Source: Alopecurus myosuroides (taxonomy: Eukaryota > Streptophyta > Magnoliopsida > Poales > Poaceae). Taken from it: a DNA stretch of 64,000 bases. Of the stretch, positions 46,253-57,552 are shown piece by piece. Made by a program: the position numbers and the translations under genes. Location of the stretch: the NCBI GenBank assembly GCA_028641055.1, contig CM054057.1, positions 728,658,484 to 728,722,483 on the forward strand, read 5' to 3'. The stretch's first letter is position 1. Each line of letters opens with the position of its first letter. Below the pieces are notes generated by a model. That model had not been told where the DNA came from. It saw nothing but the letters and a program-made list of their open reading frames with translations, and made no database searches.

Positions 46253-46640
46253 TGTAACATCCCAAGTATGAAAATATCCCCCTAGATGTTTGTTTCTTGT
46301 TTATTTTTGTTTTGCATCGTGTCATCATATCCATTTGATTTTTGTTTGCATTGTGTTGCATTTGATCTCATTGTTTCCATCTGTTTTCTATTTGAATTCC
46401 AAACAAAAATTCAATTGTTGTCATACTTGTTATGTTACAAGGTGTCAAATAAAAACTACCAAACAAACAAACAAATTGTTCCACTAAAACTTGGAATCAA
46501 AAATTTAATTTTGGCTTAAGTGGCAATTGTTCTTTTTATACCAACATTGCTCAATTATTTTAATTGCCAAACAATAACATCAATTAAATTTATTTGGGAA
46601 AACAAAGTTGGTATTATGATGTGGTGACCAAAAATAAAAC

Positions 46641-46650
46641 TCTATAAAAT
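46641..46650 (+). promoter_or_regulatory. Probable LTR TATA box
   Basis: TCTATAAAAT, about 390 bp into the LTR, followed by a pyrimidine-rich stretch. Confidence 0.4.
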
Positions 46651-47510
46651 TTCCCTAATTTTTTTCCCTAGCACCAACCTCTCCTTTTTCTCTCTAAGTC
46701 CTTTGCAGCAAAAAAAAATATAAATAATAGGAAAAAGATAAAAGAGAAGAGGGGGGAAAGGCACCCAGCCCACTTGGGCCAGCCCAGATGCCCAAAGCCT
46801 GGTAACCCCACGTTATCTCCTACCTCTGTACGGAGTTCATCTCCAGTGCCCACGTCGACATGATCGAGCAGGGAACGGTCGATCCGAGCTCACCCCTCCC
46901 CTATAACCCTGCCTCGATGCTCCCCTCCTAGCCCTAATTCCTTCTTCCTCGCTCGAGCGCCTCCATCTCCTCCCTCTTTTTCTCTCTCTCGCTCCTCTCT
47001 GTACACCACCGAGGTCCTCACCATTACCGCCGCCCTCTCCGACCATCGCCGGCGCCACGGTGCCTGCCCGGCCGAGCTTGGGCCGGGAACGGAACCGGCG
47101 CGGCTCCCTCTACCTCGCCATGCCCTCCGCTTCCCCGGAGCCCCTCCGAGCCGCCGCCGCCGTCCCCAACTCCGGCGACGACCGCCCTGCTCCTCTGTAC
47201 GTCTCCTAGCAGTGAGTCGCTCCCTTCCCTCCTCGTTCGCCTCCTCCCCTCTCTGCTCGCAGCAGCCGCACCGGCCGGCCACCGCACGGCAGCACCGGCC
47301 GCCCGCATCCGCCCCAGCCGCACACGCCGCGGGCGAGCATCCACGGCGGGGGCTGGCCACCGCGAGCAGCGATCGCCGGCCGCCCCCTGTCCGCTCGCAT
47401 CTGCTTCCTGTACCTGCACAACAACAAGCAAGTTCAGTTAATTCAGATTCAGCGCAGTAACTGAACATCATATCCAAACCTGCTCTGTACCTAACACCAA
47501 ATCGGAACAC

Positions 47511-47575
47511 AGCCCAGTGGCCAGCGCCCTGTGCGCGCACCCAAGGGGTCGCGGGTTCGACCCCCACCCCCCGCG
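47511..47575 (+). other. tRNA-like sequence with A and B boxes
   Basis: AGCCCAGTGGCCAGCG (A-box-like) and GCGGGTTCGACCCCCAC (B-box-like, T-arm shape) about 40 nt apart. No complete cloverleaf; resembles the head of a tRNA-derived SINE or a pseudo-tRNA. Confidence 0.45.
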
Positions 47576-50485
47576 CGTAGCCACAAACCTTTTTCAGTTT
47601 TATTTTCAGATCCAACACAGCCCCCTAAATTGCACACAAGTCCTTGTACTTTATTTTAGGTCCCTGCAGTTTTTTTTAAGGTCCCTAGCTGTGGAATTAA
47701 ATAGCAGATTAATAACCAAACTTTAAAAATGCCTAACTAATTAATTACAACTCCAAATTTAACATTTTTAATATGTTTTCAATACCAAATTTAATTCTCT
47801 ATCTAATTAAGCCATTTGTTTTCTGTTTTGACCATTGCAAATAATTTCAAATTTCAAATTCAAACTATTCCTTTCACATTTGCTAAAATCCATAACTAAT
47901 TCATTATTAATCCAAATCATGCAAATAAAATATGTTTTCCATACCATTTTGAACCACCAATTCAAATATAAATTTTGTTTCATGATTTGAATAATTAAAA
48001 TTGCTTAAATATTTTAATCCTGTTAATTCATTAAATTTTGATAAATCATACTTGCTCAAATAAAATTATCTTTGAACATGCAAAATATGTTTTCAACCTA
48101 GAAAAGTATAAAATTTTCAAATATGAATTTGAATTTATGTTTTGAACAAATAAAATTCAAATCAAATTCATACTTGTTTTAAATTCATTTAAAACTTGTT
48201 TAATATTGTTTCAATCATAATAAATCCATCCTAACTCCTTTTTTCAATATTTGAAACATGTAATCCAACTAAAATTTGATGTTCTTTTCAAATATAAATT
48301 TTGTTATTTGTTTTGAACATTTTAACTTGATGAAAACAACAATTGTTTATGTGACACCCTTAAGGAACCAAAATTTTCTAACTTAATAAATAAATTTCTA
48401 AAATTGGTAAACCCTATATTAAATTGGTTCCATTGTTGTTATTTTGTTGTTTTCCTCATCCATGCATCATACTAATTCACCTTCATCTGTTGATTAGTTG
48501 GAAAACAAATAATCTAACCCAAAATTCATGGGCTTTTCATATGCAACTCAAAATTGCATATGTGTCCATTTAATTTGTGTTACCATGTTAGCTAGTTTAT
48601 TTTGATGCAACCATTAACATGACATGCATCATCCCCATGATTGTGCACTATGCCATGATATTGATTGTCTACCCTTTCTGCATTGTCTGTTTGCTTCTTC
48701 TCGAATAGACGACGACGTTGAGACCGACGAGTCTTACGACACCCCTTCTGAGGATTTAGCTCAGTACCAGGCTGCTGAGCTTGCAGGCAAGTTATCACTC
48801 ACATGAACCACTGTGTTCCTTTCAACATTGGTTACCGATACTTTTTCCGTTGTCTATTTCTGCTAGCCATATGTATCGTTGCTTTTGTTACGATCCTATC
48901 ACATGATACCCTGAAACCCTGATATTGCCTCACCTCCACTCCTATAACCCCGCTGTTTGAGCCCGTGTCTTACTAGCATGCTTAGGGTTGTTTCTGCTCG
49001 AGTCTGTTACCCGTTACTTTCTGTTATCATATTCTGTTATGTTCTGGGCTCGATGTTTAAAACAACAACCTGCTAATGCTTGGGTAATAATAATAATTTG
49101 ATGTTAAGGCACCGGCAGGAGGCCCGGCGTGGTTTTGAGGCCTGCTAGTGTCGACCCTAATTAGGAAAAGGGTCTTGTCTACTGATCCATGATGAGCGTG
49201 CTCACCGCATCCGGGTGGTGGTATGGAACCCCCCTCGGCTTTGATCTGATCCGCAGTTTGTCCGAAGAGCCACACCTAGTTCGGGTGTTCCATTTGGCTC
49301 ATACGCATGAATGGGTCGCTCCCATGGTTACTGATGATGATGATGACACACACATATAGGGCGAGGCCTGTAGTGCCGGGGTGTTGTGTCCTGCGGGAGT
49401 TTTGCACACCTGCGCTGAGTATTCGGCTGTGTGGCTGGGACCTTATAGCTCCGTGGCTCCTAGGACAGGCTGTAGTGATGGTTCGAGTCGTGTCGAGTCC
49501 ACCTGAGTTTTAGTTGGTGGCTTGAGTGTGTACGGGTACTGGAGCACACCCTGCAGGGATAAATCTTCTCGAGAAGCCGTGTTGTCCGCGGTTATGTGAC
49601 GACTTGGTGAAAGTACTGGCTAACAAGTACTCAGACAACTTACACCTAACTATAATAACTTGACTAGTAATAGAATTATTGACACAATAACCTGACTCAT
49701 CATTAATCCAACTGTGTGAGTTATCCTTGGGTTGCTTCCTTAGAAGGGGGTGACATTGGATGGGTTTGTTTGGATTTACTTTCAGTTGGTTACAATACTC
49801 GATCGTATCTCCTTTCTGTTAGCCGGAAGTTGTAGTATGTATCTGTAGTTGGTTAGTGCAGCCCGCTGCCGCATCTTTTGTATTCCCCTTTCTTCCGTTG
49901 AACCCAAAGCATCTGTGCTTGGTGTTGACGGGTTGCACTTTGGTGAACTGTGAGTCTTGCTTGCCAGTACGTTTATGTACTGACCCCTTTGGGGCTGTGG
50001 TTTACGCAGACTACGACTACGGCTACGATGACCACCAGGATGGCTACTTCGTGGAGTTTGACGAGACTGCAGACGAGTAGATAGCTGGACCCGGGCAGGA
50101 TCCAGGACCTACGTGGATGGGCTTCGTCTTCTATATTTTCCCGGCTTCTTAAGCCTATTTGGATTTGTCTGTACTCAGACACCTTGATTGCTTCCGCTGA
50201 TGTAATGAATGTTATGTTGGGACATGTGTCCTCTGGATGATTGTATTTGCTATTCTCTGCCTTAGTGAAGGCCATTTGCAACCTTATTTCAATCTTTTGT
50301 GTCTTAGAGATATGTTGTGGTATCATTCCGTTTAACGCTGTTGACGTACCATGTGTGATTGGTATGAAGTACGTCGACAGTAGTGCCTATGGTCTCTAGT
50401 GGATAGTTTACATCGACGGTGGAATAGCAGGGCTTGTGTTGTCGCGCATAAGCGCATGCCTACCAGGAAGCTGGGACGTGGGAGC

Positions 50486-50488
50486 AGT
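50486..50488. repeat. Target-site duplication AGT (left)
   Basis: Repeated at 63,349-63,351. The uninterrupted site is visible in the relative LTRs (GGGAGCAGTTATGCCCC). Confidence 0.95.
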
Positions 50489-50504
50489 CACTACTAGGAA
50501 AATG

Positions 50505-50870
50505 GCTATAGGAGTGATGATACCCGTGACGCACATCACTTTTGGCGCGTCACGCCTATTACCCGCGGCGCACCACGTTTCTGCGCGTCGCGCCTAAAGG
50601 CATAGCCGCGGCGCACCGAAAGGAAGGCACGTCGCGCCTATGTGTGGGGCCGGGGTGGCGAGCCTCCGAGGCATACCCGCGACGCACCAGCCCAGCGGTG
50701 CGTCACGGCTATGTTGGATAGCCGCGGCGCACGTTCCAGTGGTGCGTCACGGCTATCTTTTCCACGGGTGGCATCTATAGCCGTGACGCACCACTAGAAC
50801 GTGCGCCGCGGGTACCCAGCATAGCCGTGACGTGCCGAATATGATGTGCGTCACGGGTATACCTGGAACG
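50505..50870. repeat. Left subterminal repeat array
   Basis: About 12 direct and inverted copies of GTGCGTCACGGCTA / GCGGCGCACC-type motifs, often alternating (TAGCCGTGACGCACC). Such arrays bind the TNPA-type protein in En/Spm; here binding is inferred. Confidence 0.85.
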
Positions 50871-51305
50871 AATTTAAGTGGTTGGGACCACCCCCCACCT
50901 CCCATCCCCCCATATCTCCACCCCATTTTAGATCTGGTCGCCCCCCACCTCCTCACCACCTCATTTCCCCCATTTTCCCACCATTTAAAACTTATTTAAC
51001 CTATTTTATTTGATATATATGTGTGGGGAATCTAGTAAACATTTGTCTCCACCCCCATCTCTCACTTTATTACCACTTTCCCTTCCATCTTTTCACTTTC
51101 TATAGCCACATACAAACGTACTCTCTCGGTCTCGTGTCGGCAAGATCTATAGTTGGTGAGTTGTTGGAGGGACGATATGTATATGTGTTGTATGTATGTG
51201 TGTCGGCGCCGTGCGTCGTCACAAAAGATTCATATATGGTTGCATATATACATATATGCGAAATTGTGTTGCGTATTTTTGATGAAATTTGTGGATGTCT
51301 TAAAA

Positions 51306-51410
51306 ATGAGTTGACATGTGTTGCCAAAATGTTGATTCATTTCCATTTCGGCGACCACGCACTCCTAGAATGTCCTATTTTTAGCATAGGTCATGCCGAA
51401 TTTTTCCGTC
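51306..51410 (+). promoter_or_regulatory. Conserved leader block, copy 1 (transposase gene)
   Basis: ATGTTGATTCATTTCC, TTTCGGCGA and GGTCATGCCGAA strings recur in order at 57,358-57,465 before the second gene. Both copies lie 80-90 bp before an intron acceptor. Confidence 0.75.
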
Positions 51411-51499
51411 GACGACCATGTACTGTGCATGCATCATATATCCATATATTACGTAATTTGATTCTAATTAATTTTCATTTGATCTTTTTTTACTATGTA

Positions 51500-54400
51500 G
51501 GCAACCATGCATATAAGCACAGGCACCGTGGCTACATTATGAAACATGCGACGGACGAAATGTTTCGAAATAGCATGACGGAGATAAGATGTCCTTGTTG
51601 AAGATGCAAACTGAAACACTTGATCAGATACGATTCTGGTGACTTGGAGTCGCACCTTATCCGTCGTGGTTTTATGGATGGCTACACTCTTTACCCAACA
51701 AGTGATGAAGATGAAGAGTCGCCGGACATGATGAAGGACATAATGATCAAGATGAAGGACATGATCATAATCAAGACGAAGGACATCGTGATGAAGATGT
51801 CGGACATGATCATAATCAAGACGAAGGACATCAGGTTGAAGATGTCGTGACATCGTCGTCGGACTGGGTGCGGGACCCTCATGTCCAAGCTCTGCTTCTC
51901 AAGGAGACTAGCAACACCAGAGCTGCTGCTAGAGAGAAATCGAAGTTGTCGCAACTGGAGATAGACGCCGTTACTCCATTGTATGAAGGATGCGTGAGCA
52001 AGGATACCCGTCTGAACGTAACGTTAAGGACCCTCGAGATGAAGACAAAACACCGATGGACCGATGCGAGCTACGATGAGAACATGGCATTCTGGCACGA
52101 CCGTCTTCCCACGGGGAACAAGTGTCCAACGAGCATCGAGGAGGCGAAAAAAGTCGTGTGCCCTCTGGATTTACCTCACGTGAAATACCATGCTTGCATT
52201 AATGACTGCATCATCTATCGGGGCGCGGACGCGGAGAGAACCATATGCCCGGTGGGCGACGCAACTCGATACAAGACAGGGAAGAAGGCCTCTCCTCGAA
52301 AAGTGGTGTGGTACTTTCCGATAACTTCCCGTCTGCAGCGGTATTTCGCAGACCCCACACAGGCGAAGCTCATGCGTGGCACGCGGAAAGGAAGCCAGAA
52401 GAGCATGATGGAACCGATCCGGAGAATGATGACACGATGCTGACACACCCCTCAGATGCTAGACAGTGGAAGGCGCTAGACATCGAATACCCCGAATTCG
52501 GCGACGATCCAAGGAACATCAGGTTGTGCATGAGTACGGATGGATTAAATCCTTTTGGCAACCAGAGCAGCACCCATAGCACCTGGCCCGTGTTTGTCTG
52601 TATATACAACCTACCCCCCTGGTTGTGCTTGAAGAGGAAGTACATACAGATGAGTATGCTTATTCAAGGGCCGAAACAACCAGGTAACGACATCAATCTG
52701 TATGTCCAGTTGTTGGAAGAGGAGCTAGCCACGTTATGGGACGAGCCAGCCAATACGTGGGACGCCTATGGAGAAACGTTTTTCCCATTGAGAGCCGCGC
52801 TCATCACGACGGTGCATGACTACCTCGGTTACGGATATGTCGCGGGGCAGGTGGCGCACGGATTTTGTGCATGCGTTAGGTGCATGGATGACACTACGTA
52901 TCTGCAGCTAGAGAGAAACCCCGGGTCATCGAAAACTGTGTTCTTGGGGCATCGAAGGAGGCTTCGCAAGGATGACCCATGGAGAAAACGCAAAGATCTG
53001 TTCAACAATGAAGTTGATGCGAAGAGCCCCACGTCAAAGGAGCGGCGAGGAAATCGACGAGCTGTTGAAGAACTGGAAAGAGTGCCCTGCGCCGGGAAAG
53101 AAGCGAAAGGCGCCGGCGCCGTTGGAGGGTGTATGGAAAACAAGGTCTGTTCTCTAGGACCTGAGGTACTGGAAGATTCTCCGCACACCCCACTGCCTTG
53201 ACCTCATGCATATCACGAAAAACGTGTGCGAGAGTCTGCTTGGCACCCTGCTCAACATGCCGGAGAGGACCAAAGATGGGCCGAAAGCAAGGAACGACTT
53301 GAGATTTTTGAATATCAGGGGCGAGCTCCACGGAGGAAAACCGGATGATGATGACGATGACGATGACGATGTGTTAGATGGGACGGAAGGTCGCCGCAAG
53401 GGCAAAAAGGCCAAGAAGACGGAATATTACTGTCCCCCTTCGTGCTTCACTATGCGAGAAGGAGATCGACCAATTCTTCAAGTGCCTCCTTGGAGTCAAA
53501 TTTCCTTACGGTTATGCGGGGAAGATAAGCAGATACCTAGACGTACCAAAGCAGAAGTTCAGCGGAATGAAGTCTCACGACTGTCACGTTATGATGATGC
53601 AAATACTTCCAGTTGCAATTCGAGGGATAATGGACGAGCACGTCCGCGAAACGCTGTTTGGACTCTGCAACTTTTTTGACGTCATCTCTCGAAAGTCGAT
53701 TGGCGTGAAAAAACTTGCAAGGCTACAGGAAGAGATCGTGGTGATACTATGCGAGCTTGAGATATACTTCCCGCCAACATTCTTCGACATTATGGTGCAT
53801 CTCCTTGTCCATGTCGTGGATGATATCATCCAGCTCGGGCCGCCGTTTTTACACTCCATGATGGTGTTCGAAAGGATGAATGGTTCCATCAAAGGATACG
53901 TCCGCAACAGGGCCCGTCCAGACGCAAGCATTGCCAAGGGCTTTCTGACAGAGGAGTGCATCTCTTTCTGCACGAATTTTCTAGACAAAGATGAGAACCC
54001 TGGTCTGCCCGTAAACAGGCACTTTGGCAGGCTCGGTGGATGGGGACACCGCGAGGGCCAGCACGAAATGAATGTCGACTTTCAGGGCCGACGCAACGAC
54101 TTTGACAGAGCAAACCTAGTCGCGCTACAACATCTAACAGTGGTCGATCCTTGGTTGGAAAAGCACAAATTGCTAATCGCGAAGTATTACAGTGACCGGG
54201 GTCAACATAGGACCGAAGCAGAATAATCAGAGAGGACAACATCCATTTCACAAAGTGGTTCAGGGAGAAGATTATGACCGATCAACCGGAGACGCCTTAT
54301 TCTGAAGAAGAAAAACTCATACTCACATTGTCACAAGGCCCCGCACATAACCTCATGACATATCAGGCATACGATATCAATGGTTACACATTCTACACGG

Positions 54401-54948
54401 CAAATAAGGACCGGAACTGCGAATACTAGAACTCGGGGTAACGATGGAATCATTAACAGGTGACGTCAAGGAAAGATACTATGGTAGGATCGACGAGATA
54501 TGGGAACTCGACTACTGCGGAGAGAAGGTGCCAATGTTCCGTGTCACATGGGCAAAGAGCGTCAGGAAAGAAGGACAATATTTCACCACCATGGTGATAC
54601 CTGAAGCCAAATCCGGCACGAATGTCACCGCAAAAAATGAGCCATGGGTCTTGGCTAACAAAGTGGACCAATGCTTCTTCATTACTGACCGACAAGGCCT
54701 AGCCGTGTTGTCGTGCGGAGAGGCAAAAAAACATCATCGGAATGGATGGAGTAGCCAACGAGCAAGACTTTGACCAGTACGGCGACCCGAAAATGGAAGA
54801 TGACAATGACGATGGAACGAAATACACAACAAGAAGAAGCAGGACAACGCTACCTACGGGTCGCCCATTCCACCGAAGAAGTCACGGTGTTCCGGGACTG
54901 AATTACTCAACCGCGACAAAGAAGGGAAAGAAAATTGTAAAACGCTAG
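51500..54948 (+). pseudogene. TNP2-type CACTA transposase, heavily mutated
   Basis: Follows acceptor ACTATGTAG. Order: transposase-associated domain (FRNSMTEIRCPC, SGDLESHLIRRGFMDGYT); His/Asp/Gln-rich repeats (51,730-51,840, GHDHNQDEGH); transposase core with PRNIRLCMSTDGLNPFGNQS (52,510-52,570) and CLDLMHITKNVCESLLGTLL (53,193-53,250); a domain with KSHDCHVMMMQILPVAIRGI and GYVRNRARPDASIAKGF (DUF4218-type); and a C-terminal part with SGTNVTAKNEPWVLANK (DUF4216-type). Lesions: stops TGA 51,599, TAG 53,155, TAG 54,427; frameshifts near 51,715, 52,375, 53,027, 53,455, 54,215, 54,438 and 54,728. The TNP2 protein cuts the transposon ends; this copy cannot. Conservation between lesions suggests recent loss. 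Confidence 0.93.
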
Positions 54949-55256
54949 CTCTAAAACAACGATATATGTGTCGTGTGTTTGCATGCATTCGAGGAAGTGA
55001 TGACAATGTATAATGATGTATTTTATATGCATGCACTAAGATATGATGTTTAAATTAATCAACACATGAATTGAGATTTTATTTTGAAAGTTATATTGAT
55101 TTATATGAATTTATGTTGTTTCTAAAATTATTCAAACAAATGGGTGTGGGGGGATTCGAACTCAGGAGTTTGGGGACAGCACAGTCCAACCACTGGGCTA
55201 AGTAACAAGTTGTGATACATAGAGGCAATGTTTCGTTTTGAACATAATCTGTGAAT
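54949..55256. other. Spacer with a tRNA-like sequence
   Basis: 3' flank of the transposase gene. 55,140-55,212 on the minus strand has TAGCCCAGTGGTTGGAC (A-box-like) and GAGTTCGAATCCCCC (B-box-like), a tRNA-like module as at 47,511. Not a complete tRNA. Confidence 0.5.
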
Positions 55257-55412
55257 AGGCGCGCATCTATCCGCAGCGTGTCACGCCTACTCTATGCGCG
55301 GCGCACTTCGCTGCGGTGCGTCACGGCTAACCTATGCGCGGCGCAGCCCTCTGCGGTGCGTCACGGCTATTCTATGCGCGGCGCATCGCGCTGGAGTGCG
55401 TCACGGCTATCC
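55257..55412. repeat. Internal copy of the subterminal repeat array
   Basis: At least six copies of GTGCGTCACGGCTA and GCGCGGCGCA motifs in the middle of the element, just upstream of the second gene's leader. Subterminal motifs are normally confined to the ends. Confidence 0.85.
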
Positions 55413-55439
55413 TTACTATAGCTAGGACTGGCCCGTTCC

Positions 55440-57357
55440 CCCTCCTTCTTCCTCGCGCGATCTCGATCTGATCGAACCTACTAGCCTCTCATCGCCTACG
55501 AGCCATAGCCCTAGCCTCTGCCCTCCCTCCCTCCCTCTCGCCGCCGCCCACCACCACACCAACCCTAGCCTAGCCTCTGCCCTCCCTCTAGTCGCCGCCA
55601 CCACCTCGCCTCTGCATCGACCTAGGAGGAGGAGGAGCAGGCGCAGGAGCAGGTCCAGGAGCCGTCGACCGCTGCGCCGTCCTCGTCTCCATCGACCTCT
55701 ATAGTCTACATCGACTGCGCCGTCGTCGTCCCGTCTCCATCGACCTCGAAGCCCGACGAACAAAGGTGCGCCGCCCCCTAGTCCTCTCCCTCCCCTTCTC
55801 TTTGGGTCGAGCTAGCCATTTGGAGATGCAACGGACGGCCTTTACGAATTATCTGTACGAGCATATGAACTCGATGGTGTGGGTTCCTTCTCTGTTTATT
55901 TAATTGATCTACTGTTGTGGCAAGAGAGGGATCGATATTCCTCCTTGTCATCGCGTCCATGGGCAATGCTCTAGGGATCTGATGTTGTAGGCTAATAATT
56001 AGTACGGTCACTGAAAAAAACAGTAAAGAAGCAATTTGACTAATGAACTGTTGGTCAAGATTCATCTCCTGTCTTGGCAGAAGATGTGCACTTGCCACTT
56101 GATACCCCTCATAGTTCCTGTGTCTCACTGTAGTTCTCCCTACTGTTACTACCTGATAATTGTGTTACTAATTGTCAGGATGCACTAAAATGTGGTCGAG
56201 AATGGCCATGATTCCTGACTTGAAAGAATTTCCTCCGAATCGTTCTCTTCATTGCTCTTTTCATTACGCGTTCTAGCTGTTTAGTTGCTTGCGGTGAGAC
56301 ACGGGCATGTGTGCACTCCACATGATTGTTAGCTACAAGTGCCTAAGTATAAACAATTATAGGTACTTAAGGGCGCCAGTAGCATATGTTTTGCTCGTTA
56401 TGTGTTGCCAATAGCATATGTTTTGCAACTAGTGTGCTTTTATTTTTCAGAGAGCACTTGATCAGATTAATGCTTCTATTTCTTAATCTTTTGTTTCAGT
56501 TCAGTTATCAAGTCTAAATCAATTACCTATAGCTATTTCTTTTCATTGCAATCAGTGGCCTTAGTTCTAAACTTCTAATCTGATGTAGGTGAAGTCTTTG
56601 TGTTATGGCCATCATGAATTTCTGCAGCGTTGCAAGCTTCAGATAGCATAGTGTTGATTTTATGCACAAGCTTCAGATAACAACTCTCCTGATAGTAAAT
56701 TTGCCCAAATAAAGCTCGTACTTGCTACTGACCAGTAAATAAATTTGTCAAAAAAAAGCTTGCTGCGGTATACATAAATATACTACTGGATGAACAACTA
56801 TTTCCCTGGGACCTAATGAGGGTACCAACAGTTCAACGTTCATCAGTCTAACATGCATAATATATGATATAACATCACACACTAAAAACATCAAATATGC
56901 ACCTTACTCGTGTCGACAGCAGCAGCAGATCGACCACGGTTTGCATAGTGCATATGGTTGTTATCTACTGTGATATTTGCTGCTACAAGTGATGTAATCA
57001 TATAGGTACTCTGTTGTGGCTGCTGTTGCACTGCTGTGCTCCTAGCTGCTGTTGCACTGCTGTCGCTGCTCCTAGCTGCTGTTGCTGCCTATCACAGGGA
57101 GTTGTGGCTGATTTTTGAAGGTGTTCTGCTGCTGGTTTTCTTGTGTTGGTGTTGGTGTTGTGTTGTGTTGGTGCTGGTACTGGTACCACTTTTGGTGTTG
57201 ATGGATAAAAAATGATCTTCTAGGACTGGTGCTGGTGTTGTAGGCCTGGTGCTGGTATTGGTTGGATAAAATTTTGCAGATAATAAAAATTGTGCTGGTC
57301 TTGGCCTAAAGAATCTGTCCGGCCATCGAGCCGTTTAAAACTTTGCAGGGAATTCAA
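55440..57357 (+). other. Leader exon and long first intron of the second gene
   Basis: A GC-rich pyrimidine stretch (CCCTCCCTCCCTCCCTCT, 55,520-55,538) looks like a 5' UTR, with a possible donor GAACAAAG|GTGCGC at 55,766. The rest to the leader block is AT-rich with GTTGGTGTTG/GCTGCTGTTG short repeats (57,010-57,250). No coding sequence seen. Confidence 0.4.
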
Positions 57358-57465
57358 ATGAGTTGCCCATTTTCGCCGAAATGTTGATTAATTTCCGTTT
57401 CGGCGAGAATCGGGCACTCTAGTGTTAGAAAATTAGCAAAGGTCATGCCGAAATTTTCCCGTGAA
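57358..57465 (+). promoter_or_regulatory. Conserved leader block, copy 2 (second gene)
   Basis: Homologous to 51,306-51,410; followed by acceptor CCCTTCAG (57,549) and the ATG at 57,553. Confidence 0.75.
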
Positions 57466-57552
57466 TTTAGGACTTAGCCGTTTTCCCGTGATCGAGTAGT
57501 ATGTCGATTTTTTGTTTCCTTTAGATTAACCAATAATTTCCCCCTTCAGAAC

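Larger units (their letters stand above)
46253..50488 (+). repeat. 5' LTR, first part (before CACTA insertion)
   Basis: The last ~1.8 kb (48,540-50,488) aligns with the 2.43-kb LTRs of 37,499-43,241; about 2 kb (46,300-48,500) is extra. That extra part holds a possible TATA box (TCTATAAAAT, 46,641), a GC-rich segment (46,840-47,460), a tRNA-like sequence and an AT-rich stretch (47,600-48,560). Long frames in the GC-rich part are not supported as genes. Confidence 0.85.

Noticed and set aside
46890..47618. Minus-strand open frame of 242 codons in the 4.3-kb LTR
   Set aside because: GC-rich LTR sequence is open in several phases on both strands; low-complexity Arg/Gly/Ala composition, no motif, no splice context.
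49856..50080. 75-codon frame in the plus-strand LTR, also seen reversed in the other LTRs
   Set aside because: LTR sequence without start context or known motif; probably unconstrained, though its acidic C-terminus recurs in all three LTRs.
55140..55212. Functional tRNA gene (minus strand)
   Set aside because: Boxes are present but acceptor stem and anticodon arm do not form a standard cloverleaf.
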